This document shows, piece after piece, positions 55,241-63,121 of a stretch of 64,000 bases of DNA. Origin of the DNA: Streptomyces roseirectus (GTDB taxonomy: Bacteria > Actinomycetota > Actinomycetes > Streptomycetales > Streptomycetaceae). The number at the start of each line of letters is the position of its first letter. The first letter of the stretch is position 1. A model generated the notes under the pieces. That model was not told the origin of the DNA, did not search any database, and saw only the letters and a list, made by a program, of their open reading frames with translations. Made by a program: the position numbers and the translations under genes. The DNA is taken from NCBI RefSeq assembly GCF_014489635.1, contig NZ_CP060828.1:7568001-7632000 (forward strand), read 5' to 3'.

Positions 55241-55270
55241 GGGGGCTTGCTAAAAACGCAGGCCCCCTTT
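55241..55270 (+). terminator. intrinsic terminator of the BluB-CobT gene
   Basis: GGGGGCTTGC-TAAAAAC-GCAGGCCCCC, a 10-bp stem with one G-T pair, followed by TTT; it begins 17 bp after the stop. Confidence 0.75.
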
Positions 55271-55279
55271 CCGCACCTC

Positions 55280-55350
55280 AGGGGCGCGGGGCTGTATCAA
55301 TTTGCGGCTACCGCCGCGTGGGCGCGATCAACCACACTCAACCCGCACCA
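55280..55350 (+). repeat. dispersed intergenic repeat, long form
   Basis: AGGGGCGCGGGGCTGTATC, then AATT, TGCGGCTACCGCCGCG, TGGGCGCGATCAACCACA and ACCCGCACC. It matches the minus-strand copy at 20741 in its AATT centre. Confidence 0.75.
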
Positions 55351-55439
55351 GCCCACCAGTTGAACCTCCCACCCCCCAAAACCACCCACCCCGTAAAATC
55401 CGCACGTCAGAGCCCCACCACCCACCCAGGAGCCCACCC

Positions 55440-56672
55440 ATGGCCGAACACCCCGCCTACCCCGTGGGCCTCCGCCTCACCGGCCGCCGTGTGGTGGTCC
55501 TCGGCGGTGGCCAGGTAGCCCAACGCCGCCTCCCGGCCCTGATCGCGGCCGGCGCGGACATCACGCTGATCTCCCCGACCGCAACCCCGTCCGTAGAGGC
55601 GATGGAATCGGCGGGCGAGATCACCTGGGAACGCCGCCCCTACGAACCCGGCGACCTGACCACCGCCTGGTACGCCCTGATCGCCACGAACGACGACGCG
55701 GCCAACACCCGAGCCTCCGCCGAAGCGGAAGCGAACCGCGTCTGGTGCGTCCGCTCCGACGACGCCGACCAGGCCACCGCCTGGACCCCGGCGACCGGCA
55801 CGAGCGAGGGCGTCACGATCGCCGTCCTGACGACGGACGCGAAGAACAGGGACCCCCGCCACACGGCGAGGATCAGGGACGCGGTCCTGGCGGGCCTGCG
55901 CGACGGCACCCTCGTCGCCCCCCACCACCGCACCCGCACCCCCGGCGTCTCCCTGGTCGGCGGCGGCCCCGGCGACCCGGACCTGATCACGGTGCGGGGC
56001 CGCCGCCTCCTCGCCGAGGCGGACGTCGTCATCGCCGACCACCTCGGCCCGAGGGACCTCCTCGCGGAACTCCCCCCGCACGTGGAGGTCATCGACGCCG
56101 CGAAGCTCCCGTACGGCCGTTACATGGCCCAGGAGGCCATCAACAACGCGCTGATCGAACACGCGAAGGCGGGCAGGTCGGTCGTCCGGCTCAAGGGCGG
56201 CGACCCCTTCGTGTACGGCCGGGGCATGGAGGAGGTCCAGGCACTCGCGGAGGCCGGCATCCCCTGCACGGTCGTCCCCGGCATCTCCAGCTCCATCTCG
56301 GTCCCCGGCGCGGCGGGCATCCCCGTCACGCACCGGGGTGTGGCCCAGGAGTTCACGGTCGTCAGCGGCCACGTCGCCCCCGACGACGACCGCTCCCGCA
56401 TCGACTGGTCCGCCCTCGCGAAGCTCACCGGCACCCTCGTCGTCCTCATGGGCGTCGACAAGATCGGCAAGATCGCCGAGACCCTGATCGCCCACGGCAA
56501 GTCCCCGGACACCCCGGTCGCCCTGGTCCAGGAGGGCACGACGGCCGCTCAGCGCAGGGTCGACGCCACCCTCGCGACGGTCGGCGAGACGGCCCGCACG
56601 CAGGAGGTCCGTCCCCCGGCGGTGATCGTCATCGGCGAGGTCGTCACCGTCGGCCCCCGTACCGTGGCGTAA
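55440..56672 (+). CDS. cysG: siroheme synthase CysG / uroporphyrinogen-III C-methyltransferase
   Basis: 410 residues. Two parts: an N-terminal precorrin-2 dehydrogenase-like domain (VVVLGGGQVAQRRLPALIAA, an NAD-binding loop), and a C-terminal SUMT that methylates uroporphyrinogen III at C-2 and C-7 to precorrin-2. The latter shows VSLVGGGPGDPDLITVRGRR, VRLKGGDPFVYGRGMEE and TVVPGISSSISVPGAAGIPV. Precorrin-2 feeds both B12 and siroheme for sulfite/nitrite reductases. The ATG follows CAGGAG. It lies behind BluB-CobT, with a terminator and a repeat between them, so it is probably expressed separately. Confidence 0.93.
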   Translation: MAEHPAYPVGLRLTGRRVVVLGGGQVAQRRLPALIAAGADITLISPTATPSVEAMESAGEITWERRPYEPGDLTTAWYALIATNDDAANTRASAEAEANRVWCVRSDDADQATAWTPATGTSEGVTIAVLTTDAKNRDPRHTARIRDAVLAGLRDGTLVAPHHRTRTPGVSLVGGGPGDPDLITVRGRRLLAEADVVIADHLGPRDLLAELPPHVEVIDAAKLPYGRYMAQEAINNALIEHAKAGRSVVRLKGGDPFVYGRGMEEVQALAEAGIPCTVVPGISSSISVPGAAGIPVTHRGVAQEFTVVSGHVAPDDDRSRIDWSALAKLTGTLVVLMGVDKIGKIAETLIAHGKSPDTPVALVQEGTTAAQRRVDATLATVGETARTQEVRPPAVIVIGEVVTVGPRTVA

Positions 56673-56737
56673 CCCCCGGTAACACAACCCGTTCCGCGCC
56701 GTTGGCACCGCACCCAGGACAAGGCAGTATCACCTCT

Positions 56738-57556
56738 GTGGCCGATCTCATCACCGTCGAGGACCCCGACGACCCCCGCCTGCGCGACTACACCGGCCTG
56801 ACCGATGTGGAACTGCGCCGCAGACGCGAGCCCGCCGAGGGCCTGTTCATCGCCGAGGGCGAGAAGGTCATCCGGCGCGCGAAGGAGGCGGGCTACGAGA
56901 TGCGCTCCATGCTCCTGTCCGCCAAGTGGATCGACGTCATGCGCGACGTCATCGACGAACTCCCCGCCCCCGTCTACGCGGTCAGCCCCGAACTCGCCGA
57001 ACGCGTGACGGGCTACCACGTCCACCGAGGCGCCCTCGCCTCCATGCAACGCAAGCCCCTCCCGACGGCGGAGGACCTACTCCGCACAACCCGCCGAGTG
57101 GTCATCATGGAAGCCGTAAACGACCACACAAACATCGGCGCAATTTTCAGATCCGCAGCAGCCCTGGGCATGGACGCGGTCCTCCTGTCCCCCGACTGCG
57201 CGGACCCCCTCTACCGCCGCAGCGTCAAGGTCTCCATGGGCGCCGTCTTCTCCGTCCCCTACGCCCGCCTCGACTCCTGGCCAAGGGACTTGGACACGGT
57301 GAGGGAGGCCGGCTTCACCCTCCTAGCCCTGACCCCGGACGAAAAAGCCCGCCCCCTGGACGAAGCAGCCCCCCACAAAATGGACCGCGTATCCCTGATG
57401 CTCGGCGCCGAGGGCGACGGCCTCTCCACCCAGGCCCTGATGGCAGCCGACGAATGGGTCCGCATCCCCATGTCCCACGGCGTGGACTCCCTGAACGTAG
57501 GAGCAGCGGCAGCAGTGGCGTTCTACGCGGTAGCAACGGGCCGCCCGCAAAACTGA
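56738..57556 (+). CDS. TrmH/SpoU family RNA 2'-O-methyltransferase
   Basis: 272 residues. A SPOUT-fold SAM-dependent methyltransferase for tRNA or rRNA ribose. It has an N-terminal substrate-binding part (LFIAEGEKVIRRAKEAGYEM). The catalytic domain shows the three SpoU motifs: motif 1 NDHTNIGAIFRSAAALGMDA, motif 2 LMLGAEGDGLS, motif 3 IPMSHGVDSLNVGAAAAVAF. The target base is unknown. The start GTG at 56738 has no strong ribosome-binding site. The 3' end uses A-richer synonymous codons than the 5' end. Confidence 0.9.
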   Translation: MADLITVEDPDDPRLRDYTGLTDVELRRRREPAEGLFIAEGEKVIRRAKEAGYEMRSMLLSAKWIDVMRDVIDELPAPVYAVSPELAERVTGYHVHRGALASMQRKPLPTAEDLLRTTRRVVIMEAVNDHTNIGAIFRSAAALGMDAVLLSPDCADPLYRRSVKVSMGAVFSVPYARLDSWPRDLDTVREAGFTLLALTPDEKARPLDEAAPHKMDRVSLMLGAEGDGLSTQALMAADEWVRIPMSHGVDSLNVGAAAAVAFYAVATGRPQN

Positions 57557-57601
57557 CCGGACCCGGGGCGACGGGCGGCGGGCGGCGGGCGGCGGAAAAG
57601 C

Positions 57602-57720
57602 CTGACGGGCGGCGGTGAGATGCGGGGACGGCTGACGGGCGGCGGTGAGTTGCGGGGACGGCTGACGGGCGGCGATGGGGCGGGGGAAAGCTGATCCGGT
57701 GGCGATGGAGCGGGGGAAGG
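57602..57720. repeat. four tandem copies of a 30-bp repeat
   Basis: Copies begin at 57602, 57632, 57662 and 57691, with consensus CTGACGGGCGGCGGTGAG then GCGGGGACGG. The first two are nearly identical; the last two drift. A GGCGGGCGGC run precedes them. They follow the TrmH gene inside a 312-bp gap (57557-57868) that otherwise contains only the dispersed repeat at 57784. Confidence 0.75.
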
Positions 57721-57783
57721 CCGACGGTGGCGGCGGGGCGCTGATCGGCGTCTCTGGAAAACGCGGGGGAACCGCATCGCCGA

Positions 57784-57860
57784 TAGGGGCGCGGGGCTGT
57801 GTCTGATATGCGGCTACCGCCGCGTGGGCGCGAACAACCACAACGAACCCGCACCCGCCC
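57784..57860 (+). repeat. dispersed intergenic repeat, long form
   Basis: AGGGGCGCGGGGCTGTGTC, then TGATA, TGCGGCTACCGCCGCG, TGGGCGCGAACAACCACA and ACGAACCCGCACC. Same as the copies at 39724 and 55280. It ends just before the stop of the kinase gene. Confidence 0.75.
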
Positions 57861-57868
57861 CACAACCC

Positions 57869-59155
57869 TCAGTCCCCCGACGAAGCCCCCCGCCCCCGCT
57901 CCTGCTGCACAACACTCTCCCCGCCGCCCCCCAGCCCCCGAGCCGGCCCCTGACAAGCCTGAACCAGCCCGATCCCCAGCGCCACCAACAACGTCACCAC
58001 CACGAACACGAACAACCGCTGCCGAAGCAACCGGGGATTGGCGGGCCGCCGCCCGGTCCCGGTCGGCCGAGGCCGAGTCCCCGGCGCCCCCGCCCGCCCG
58101 GCCCCACTACGCGGCGCGGGCCGACTCCCACTGGGCCGGGGCCCCCGCCCGGACGGCACCCCACCGGAAGCCCGGGAAGACACCCCCCGCCCACCCCGAG
58201 GCGGCGGCGTCACCCCGGAGGGCCGAGCACTCCGCTCGGTATAACTCGCGGTATCGGCAACCCGCCCACTGACCCGATCCCCCTCAGCGGACCGCGCAGC
58301 GGGAGGCCGCCCCTCGACGACAACCCCCTGAGCCTCCCGCGCGGCGATCTCCTTGAGCCGCAGGGACAACTCCAGCGTGCTGGGCCGTTCCTCGGGATCC
58401 TTGGCGAGACAGGCCCGGATCAGCGGAGCCAACGCGTCCGGCACCCCGTGCAACTGAGGCTCCTCGTGCACGACCCGGTACAGCATCACCTCCGAACTCC
58501 CGTGCCCGAAGGGCGAGTCCGCGGTGGACGCGTACGCCAGCGTCGCCCCGAGCGAGAACACGTCCGTGGCCGGCGTGACAGCGGCCCCCCGCACCTGCTC
58601 CGGCGCGAGAAACCCCGGCGACCCCACGGCCGTCCCGACATGCGTGAGCGTGGACGCACCGGTCGCCCAGGCGATCCCGAAGTCGATGATCCTCGGGCCC
58701 TTGGGCGACAGGAGAATGTTGGACGGCTTGAGGTCCCGGTGGACGACCCCGGCCTCGTGGACCGCGACGAGCCCTTCCGACAGCGCCGCGCCGATCGAGG
58801 CCAGCTCGGCGGCCCCTATCGGACCCTCGTCGTTGACCTTGTCGTGCAGCGAGGGACCGGGCACGTACTGCGTGGCGAACCAGGGCCGGTCGGCGTCGAG
58901 ATCCGCCGCGACGAGCCGCGCCGTGCACCCGCCCCGGATCCGCCGCGCCGCGGACACCTCACGCGCGAACCGCGAACGGAACTCCTGGTCCTCGGCCAGA
59001 TCGGGCCGGATCACCTTCAGCGCGACGCGCTGCCCCTTCTTGTCGGAGCCCAGATAGACGACGCCCATCCCGCCCGCGCCGAGCCGTCTGTGAAGCCTGA
59101 ACGAGCCGACGACGCGCGGGTCCTCGCGCCTCAGGCGCATCATCGCCATGTTCAT
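57869..59155 (-). CDS. transmembrane Ser/Thr protein kinase
   Basis: 428 residues. A Hanks-type kinase with a complete catalytic core: Gly-loop LGAGGMGVVYLG (25-36), Lys47 (VALKVI), catalytic HRDLKPSN (D141), DFG (D158) and APEQVRG. Residues about 290-380 are a Pro/Arg/Ser-rich linker, then one membrane helix (LFVFVVVTLLVALGIGLV, about 382-399) and a short Gly-rich outer tail. There are no PASTA domains, so the signal is not obvious. The start ATG follows AGCGGGG. It is convergent with the TrmH gene. Confidence 0.92.
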   Translation of the reverse strand: MNMAMMRLRREDPRVVGSFRLHRRLGAGGMGVVYLGSDKKGQRVALKVIRPDLAEDQEFRSRFAREVSAARRIRGGCTARLVAADLDADRPWFATQYVPGPSLHDKVNDEGPIGAAELASIGAALSEGLVAVHEAGVVHRDLKPSNILLSPKGPRIIDFGIAWATGASTLTHVGTAVGSPGFLAPEQVRGAAVTPATDVFSLGATLAYASTADSPFGHGSSEVMLYRVVHEEPQLHGVPDALAPLIRACLAKDPEERPSTLELSLRLKEIAAREAQGVVVEGRPPAARSAEGDRVSGRVADTASYTERSARPSGVTPPPRGGRGVSSRASGGVPSGRGPRPSGSRPAPRSGAGRAGAPGTRPRPTGTGRRPANPRLLRQRLFVFVVVTLLVALGIGLVQACQGPARGLGGGGESVVQQERGRGASSGD

Positions 59156-59350
59156 CCCCGCTGCCGGTCCGTGTGACGTGCCACAGCTTACGTTTCCACG
59201 GCCGCCCGCGTGCAGGAGCCGCGCCCTCTCGCGCCGATCGATTGTCAGTGCCGGGTGGGAGACTTGAGAGGTGGTCAGGAAGGCGGCCCGGCAGTCGATT
59301 TCGGCCGTGGCCGGTCTTCAACCAGCCGTCACAGAAGGGGGATTGGCACG

Positions 59351-59626
59351 GTGAAGGGTGACCGAGTGGAGATAGTCGTGGACGCGGGGGACACGACGCG
59401 GACGTACGAGGTGGTGGCCAGCAGGGCGGGCCGCAGGGTGGAGACGGCGGTCCGCAGGGGGGTGGTCGAAGTGAGCGAAGTCACGCGCAGCGGGACGGTC
59501 GTCAGGACGGCCCGCTTCATGGCGACGAGGGTCCTCGCGCTCGTCGAACAGCCGGTACCCCGGGAAGCGGAATCGGAGAAAACGGCCCGTAGTGGACACC
59601 CCTTCCGGGAAGACCCTGAGACCTAG
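59351..59626 (+). CDS. small conserved-looking protein of unknown function
   Basis: 91 residues: VKGDRVEIVVDAGDTTRTYE, VVASRAGRRVETAVRRGVVE, then RSGTVVRTARFMATRVLALV. It reads as a small beta-rich domain with a positively charged face, plus a polar tail. The GTG start has AAGGGGG about 8-12 nt upstream. It is divergent from the kinase gene. No motif assigns a function. Confidence 0.62.
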   Translation: MKGDRVEIVVDAGDTTRTYEVVASRAGRRVETAVRRGVVEVSEVTRSGTVVRTARFMATRVLALVEQPVPREAESEKTARSGHPFREDPET

Positions 59627-59744
59627 GACCGCGTCTCCACCCAGGGGAGTACACCGCAGGTCGAGGCTCATCCTCCGGGAGGCCCGGCAATCGGTACGAG
59701 GGCATGACGCCCGGAAGCCACCGCCCGCCTAAGTTAGAGGTCAA

Positions 59745-59788
59745 GCGGCGGGTGCAGCACTCGTCCCCCGAGGTCAGACACCCGCCGC
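59745..59788. other. long inverted repeat upstream of the 58-residue membrane protein
   Basis: GCGGCGGGTG (59745-59754) and CACCCGCCGC (59779-59788) are perfect inverted repeats with a 24-nt spacer in the leader region of the next gene. It could be an operator or the terminator of the previous gene. Confidence 0.4.
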
Positions 59789-59824
59789 TGCCAACGACAC
59801 CGATCGGCCAGGAAGGAGGAAACC

Positions 59825-60001
59825 ATGGCCTACACGGCACCGCGGAGCACCTACCGCGACAAGTCCGAGCCCGGCCGTCGCCACCCCCTCACGGCGACCT
59901 TGATGGTCCTCCCCCTGGCGGCCCTGCTCTTCGTCGTCTTCGGCGGCTGGGAGACGGTGGCCACACAGGCGTCGTCCGTGGGCGTGATGCTGGGGCGCTG
60001 A
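59825..60001 (+). CDS. 58-residue single-pass membrane protein
   Basis: MAYTAPRSTYRDKSEPGRR, then a hydrophobic helix HPLTATLMVLPLAALLFVVF and a short outer tail ending GVMLGR. AGGAAGGAGGAAACC precedes the ATG, a very strong ribosome-binding site, and a perfect 15-bp hairpin follows, so this short frame is probably a genuine expressed gene. The function is unknown. Confidence 0.68.
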   Translation: MAYTAPRSTYRDKSEPGRRHPLTATLMVLPLAALLFVVFGGWETVATQASSVGVMLGR

Positions 60002-60089
60002 GCGGCGACCCCAGGCCCGGAAGAGCGGTCCGGGCGGGGACATCCCACCCATGAAACCCCGTGGGGACGGGGGTGCGGCGGACGGCAAC

Positions 60090-60123
60090 AATGCCGGCGC
60101 AGCTGGGGAGCTGCGCCGGCATT
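60090..60123 (+). terminator. perfect 15-bp hairpin with GGGG loop
   Basis: AATGCCGGCGCAGCT-GGGG-AGCTGCGCCGGCATT, followed by ACCTTTG. It is 88 bp after the 58-residue gene and 41 bp before the next start. Confidence 0.72.
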
Positions 60124-60164
60124 ACCTTTGTCCGGCCCCGGTCCGCACGCGACGAAGGAACCCC

Positions 60165-61049
60165 GTGACGCTCCTCGCCGACCTCACCTTCAGCGTCCGC
60201 ACCCGCGCCCACACCGGCGCCCCCGTCTGCGCCTGCCCCACGGGCACCCTCGCCGACCGCCCCGACGCCACCGTCGTCCGGCACGCGGACACGGTCGCCA
60301 AGGCCCACGCCCCCGGCACACCCCCCGAAACCCTCACCCCCCGCCTGGAGACGGCCGCCCGCCTGCCCGGCGTCCTCCTCGCCCCCCTCACCCGCACCCC
60401 CGTCCCGCTGCGCGGCCGCCTCGTCACCTACTGGCCCTACGGCACCCCCGTGGACCCGGATGCCCCCGACGAGGCCCCCTGGGAGGCCGCCGGCACCCTC
60501 CTGGCCCGCCTCCACCGCAGCACCCCGCCGCCCGGCCTCCCCCCGATGCGCGGCCCCGCGAAGGCCGCCCGCGCCGTCGCCCGCCTCGCCGCCCACACGC
60601 ACCCCGCGATCACCTCCGTCCGCCGCGCCTGGCACCTCCTGCCCGCCTGGGCGCGCGACGAGGCCCCCATGCCGGACGGCGGCCTGTGTCACGGCGACCT
60701 CCACCTCGGCCAGCTCGTCCGCGCCCCCGATGGCGACTGGCGCCTCATCGACGTCGACGACCTCGGCACCGGCGTCCAGACCTGGGACCTCGCCCGCCCC
60801 GCAGCCTGGTACGCCTGCGGCCTCCTCCCGCCCGACGAGTGGCACCGCTTCCTCACCGCCTACCGCACCGCGGGCGGCCCCGCCCTCGACGCCTCAGCCG
60901 ACCCCTGGCCCGCCCTCGACGTCGCCGCCCGCGCCCTCACCGTCCAGACCGCCGCCCGCGCGATCACCAAAGCGGCGGCCGGACAGCGGCCGTTGGACGA
61001 GGTCGAGACGGCGGTGGTCGACGCCTGCGCGCGCATGTCCACGCCGTAG
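60165..61049 (+). CDS. aminoglycoside phosphotransferase (APH) family protein
   Basis: 294 residues. A small-molecule kinase fold: the catalytic loop is GGLCHGDLHLGQLV and the DFG-equivalent LIDVDDLGTGVQTWDLA. The N-terminal ATP lobe is short and proline-rich. Family members phosphorylate aminoglycosides, choline, homoserine, maltose and others; the substrate here is not evident. The GTG at 60165 follows GAAGGA. It stands alone between terminators. Confidence 0.82.
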   Translation: MTLLADLTFSVRTRAHTGAPVCACPTGTLADRPDATVVRHADTVAKAHAPGTPPETLTPRLETAARLPGVLLAPLTRTPVPLRGRLVTYWPYGTPVDPDAPDEAPWEAAGTLLARLHRSTPPPGLPPMRGPAKAARAVARLAAHTHPAITSVRRAWHLLPAWARDEAPMPDGGLCHGDLHLGQLVRAPDGDWRLIDVDDLGTGVQTWDLARPAAWYACGLLPPDEWHRFLTAYRTAGGPALDASADPWPALDVAARALTVQTAARAITKAAAGQRPLDEVETAVVDACARMSTP

Positions 61050-61127
61050 GGTGCAACCGACCGGGCGCGGACGGAGTCTGTGCTGGGGAAACCCGAAACA
61101 GGAACGAACAGTGAGGAGTTGGGGCCG

Positions 61128-61424
61128 ATGATGCAGTGTCCGAAATGTCACGCGGCGATGCACACCTACAACCGCAACGGCGTCCAGATCGAGCAGTGCG
61201 GCAACTGCCGGGGGATCTTCCTGGACTACGGCGAACTGGAAGCCCTGACCCGCCTCGAGGGCCAGTGGGGGCAGCCCGGCCCGCAGGCGTACCCGCCGGT
61301 GCCGCCGGTTCCTCCGCCGGGCCCGGCCTGGGGCGCCCCGCAGCACCACGGCGGTCATCACGGGGGTCACCACGGCGGACACCACCGTCACCGGAGCTTC
61401 GGCCACATGCTGTTCTCCAGCTAG
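61128..61424 (+). CDS. zinc-ribbon (zf-TFIIB-like) protein with Gly-His tail
   Basis: 98 residues. MMQCPKCHAAMHTYNRNG and EQCGNCRGIFLDYGELE give two CxxC pairs that bind one zinc ion in the TFIIB-type ribbon. The middle is proline-rich (QAYPPVPPVPPPGPAW) and the tail repeats GGHHGGHHGGHH, which could bind metal. The start ATG 61128 follows GAGGAG. The function is unknown. Confidence 0.85.
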   Translation: MMQCPKCHAAMHTYNRNGVQIEQCGNCRGIFLDYGELEALTRLEGQWGQPGPQAYPPVPPVPPPGPAWGAPQHHGGHHGGHHGGHHRHRSFGHMLFSS

Positions 61425-61432
61425 CACGCCAC

Positions 61433-61460
61433 GAAGCCCCCGGTCGAGACCGGGGGCTTC
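61433..61460 (+). terminator. hairpin after the zinc-ribbon gene
   Basis: GAAGCCCCCGG-TCGAGA-CCGGGGGCTTC, an 11-bp perfect stem shortly after the stop. It is 9 bp from the end of the minus-strand tRNA array and may serve both. Confidence 0.7.
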
Positions 61461-61468
61461 GGCATGTG

Positions 61469-61540
61469 TGGACGATACTGGGATTGAACCAGTGACCTCT
61501 TCCGTGTCAGGGAAGCGCTCTCCCGCTGAGCTAATCGTCC
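61469..61540 (-). tRNA. tRNA-Val (anticodon GAC), third copy
   Basis: A complete cloverleaf on the minus strand: acceptor GGACGAT / ATCGTCC, D-arm GCTCAGCGGGAGAGC, anticodon arm CTTCC-CTGACAC-GGAAG, T-arm ACTGG-TTCAATC-CCAGT, discriminator A. No encoded CCA. It is the last of five tRNAs. Confidence 0.95.
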
Positions 61541-61572
61541 GGGAGAAACCACGATCCGAGGATCATGGCCAG

Positions 61573-61644
61573 TGCGCGATACTGGGATTGAACCAGTGAC
61601 CTCTTCCGTGTCAGGGAAGCGCTCTCCCGCTGAGCTAATCGCGC
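61573..61644 (-). tRNA. tRNA-Val (anticodon GAC), second copy
   Basis: The same as its neighbours except for the acceptor stem, GCGCGAT / ATCGCGC, in which compensating changes keep the pairing. Anticodon GAC in CTTCC-CTGACAC-GGAAG. Confidence 0.95.
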
Positions 61645-61665
61645 GGGGAAGCCTTGCGGCTTCAG

Positions 61666-61737
61666 TGGACGATACTGGGATTGAACCAGTGACCTCTTCC
61701 GTGTCAGGGAAGCGCTCTCCCGCTGAGCTAATCGTCC
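61666..61737 (-). tRNA. tRNA-Val (anticodon GAC), first copy
   Basis: Acceptor GGACGAT / ATCGTCC, anticodon loop CTGACAC; identical to the copy at 61469 over the whole tRNA. Confidence 0.95.
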
Positions 61738-61741
61738 TTGG

Positions 61742-61812
61742 AGGTGGAGACGGGATTTGAACCCGTGTAGACGGCTTTGCAGGCCGTTGCCTCGCCTCTC
61801 GGCCACTCCACC
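61742..61812 (-). tRNA. tRNA-Cys (anticodon GCA)
   Basis: Acceptor GGTGGAG / CTCCACC with U73 discriminator (a cysteine identity element), anticodon arm ACGGC-CTGCAAA-GCCGT, T-arm ACGGG-TTCAAAT-CCCGT. It is separated from the first tRNA-Val by 4 bp. Confidence 0.95.
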
Positions 61813-61851
61813 AGGAGTGCAGGGGTTCGGGAAGATCCCCTGACTTTCCTG

Positions 61852-61924
61852 AGCGGACGACGAGGCTCGAACTCGCGACCTCAACCTTGGCAAGGTTGCG
61901 CTCTACCAACTGAGCTACGTCCGC
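61852..61924 (-). tRNA. tRNA-Gly (anticodon GCC)
   Basis: Acceptor GCGGACG / CGTCCGC, D-arm GCTCAGTTGGTAGAGC, anticodon arm CAACC-TTGCCAA-GGTTG, T-arm GCGAG-TTCGAGC-CTCGT. It is the first tRNA of the Gly-Cys-Val-Val-Val transcript. Confidence 0.95.
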
Positions 61925-61966
61925 TTGTCTTTCCCGGCCCGCTTGCGCGTCCCGGCGACGTGTTGA

Positions 61967-61994
61967 ACTCTAGCGGATTCCCGGGCCAGCACAA
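61967..61994 (-). promoter_or_regulatory. promoter of the tRNA array
   Basis: On the minus strand TTGTGC and TAGAGT are separated by 16 nt, about 42 bp upstream of the tRNA-Gly. It is the only hexamer pair I see in the gap. Confidence 0.45.
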
Positions 61995-62067
61995 AAACGC
62001 GTTTGCGCAGCGTGCTGCCGCCCGTAGCCGAACCGCCCAGCTCAGGCCCCCTTGCGGCCACCCGACC

Positions 62068-62073
62068 TAGACT
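62068..62073 (+). promoter_or_regulatory. probable -10 of a leaderless pabB transcript
   Basis: TAGACT ends 6 nt before the GTG at 62080. With no Shine-Dalgarno sequence present, transcription probably starts at or next to the start codon. No good -35 is seen. Confidence 0.42.
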
Positions 62074-62079
62074 CGACGC

Positions 62080-63099
62080 GTGTCCCACCTGCCTCCCCTC
62101 GCCCGCTTCGGCACCCGAGTCGCGACCGGGCTCCTGGACGTCACGAGCGACCCCGCCGCCCTGGAGTCCACCGGCTTCTGGGCCGTCGTCGCCGACTTCG
62201 AGGGCCGTCTGACCTGCGCCCGCTTCGCCGACGTCCGCCGCGCCCCGGTGCCCGCCCCGGTGTCGGGTGCCTGGCACGGCCCCGCCGAGGGCGACTGGAC
62301 GTCGTCCCTCGACCGCGCCGCGTACACGGCGGGCGTCCGGCGCATCCGCGAGCACATCGCCGCCGGGGAGGTCTACCAGGCCAACCTCTGCCGGGTCCTG
62401 TCCGCGACGGTCCCCGACGGCGCCGACGTCGACGCCCTCACCGCGCTGCTCGCGCGCGGCAACCCGGCGCCCTACGCGGGCACGGTCCGCCTGCCCGAGC
62501 ACGGCGTCCAGATAGCCACCGCGTCCCCGGAACTCTTCCTGCGGCGCGACGGCCGCACGGTCCTCTCCGGCCCCATCAAGGGCACCGGCCGCACCGAGGC
62601 GGACCTCCTGGAGAAGGACTACGCCGAGAACGTCATGATCGTGGACCTCGTCCGCAACGACATCGGCCAGGTCTGCGCGACGGGCAGCGTCACCGTCCCC
62701 GACCTGTGCGCCGTCGAGAAGCACCCCGGCCTCGTGCACCTCGTCTCGACCGTCAGCGGCGAACTGCGCCCCGACGCCGGCTGGCCCGAACTCCTCACGG
62801 CCGCCTTCCCGCCCGGCTCCGTCACCGGCGCCCCCAAATCCAGCGCGCTCAGGATCATCGACGCCCTGGAGACCTCACCCCGCGGCCCCTACTGCGGCGG
62901 CGTCGGCTGGGTCGACGCCGACCGGGGGACCGGTGAACTCGCCGTCGGCATACGGACGTTCTGGATCGACGGCGGCCACCTCAAGTTCGGCACCGGCGCC
63001 GGCATCACCTGGGGCTCCGACCCCGAGGGGGAGTGGCGGGAGACCGAACTGAAGGCGTCCCGGCTGCTCGCGGTAGCGTCGGGGGAGTACCACGACTGA
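62080..63099 (+). CDS. pabB: aminodeoxychorismate synthase component I (chorismate-binding)
   Basis: 339 residues. It makes 4-amino-4-deoxychorismate from chorismate for p-aminobenzoate/folate. Chorismate-binding family features are GEVYQANLCRVLSA, TASPELFLRRDGRTVLSGPI with the PIKGT catalytic element, ENVMIVDLVRNDIGQVC, and PPGSVTGAPKSSALRIIDAL. The GTG start appears leaderless. The N-terminal domain is shorter than in E. coli PabB, and no amidotransferase gene is present here, so ammonia must come from a PabA encoded elsewhere. An anthranilate-synthase role is less likely because the next gene is PabC. Confidence 0.9.
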   Translation: MSHLPPLARFGTRVATGLLDVTSDPAALESTGFWAVVADFEGRLTCARFADVRRAPVPAPVSGAWHGPAEGDWTSSLDRAAYTAGVRRIREHIAAGEVYQANLCRVLSATVPDGADVDALTALLARGNPAPYAGTVRLPEHGVQIATASPELFLRRDGRTVLSGPIKGTGRTEADLLEKDYAENVMIVDLVRNDIGQVCATGSVTVPDLCAVEKHPGLVHLVSTVSGELRPDAGWPELLTAAFPPGSVTGAPKSSALRIIDALETSPRGPYCGGVGWVDADRGTGELAVGIRTFWIDGGHLKFGTGAGITWGSDPEGEWRETELKASRLLAVASGEYHD

Positions 63100-63121
63100 C
63101 GATCCCGCGAGGTGGGCACCA

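Noticed and set aside
61469..61737. Regularly spaced near-identical sequences resembling a CRISPR array
   Set aside because: The repeats are tRNA-Val genes with full cloverleaf pairing; no cas genes are present.
61469..61924. Integrated element at the tRNA array
   Set aside because: tRNA genes are common integration sites, but no integrase, att duplication or foreign genes are seen on either side within the window.
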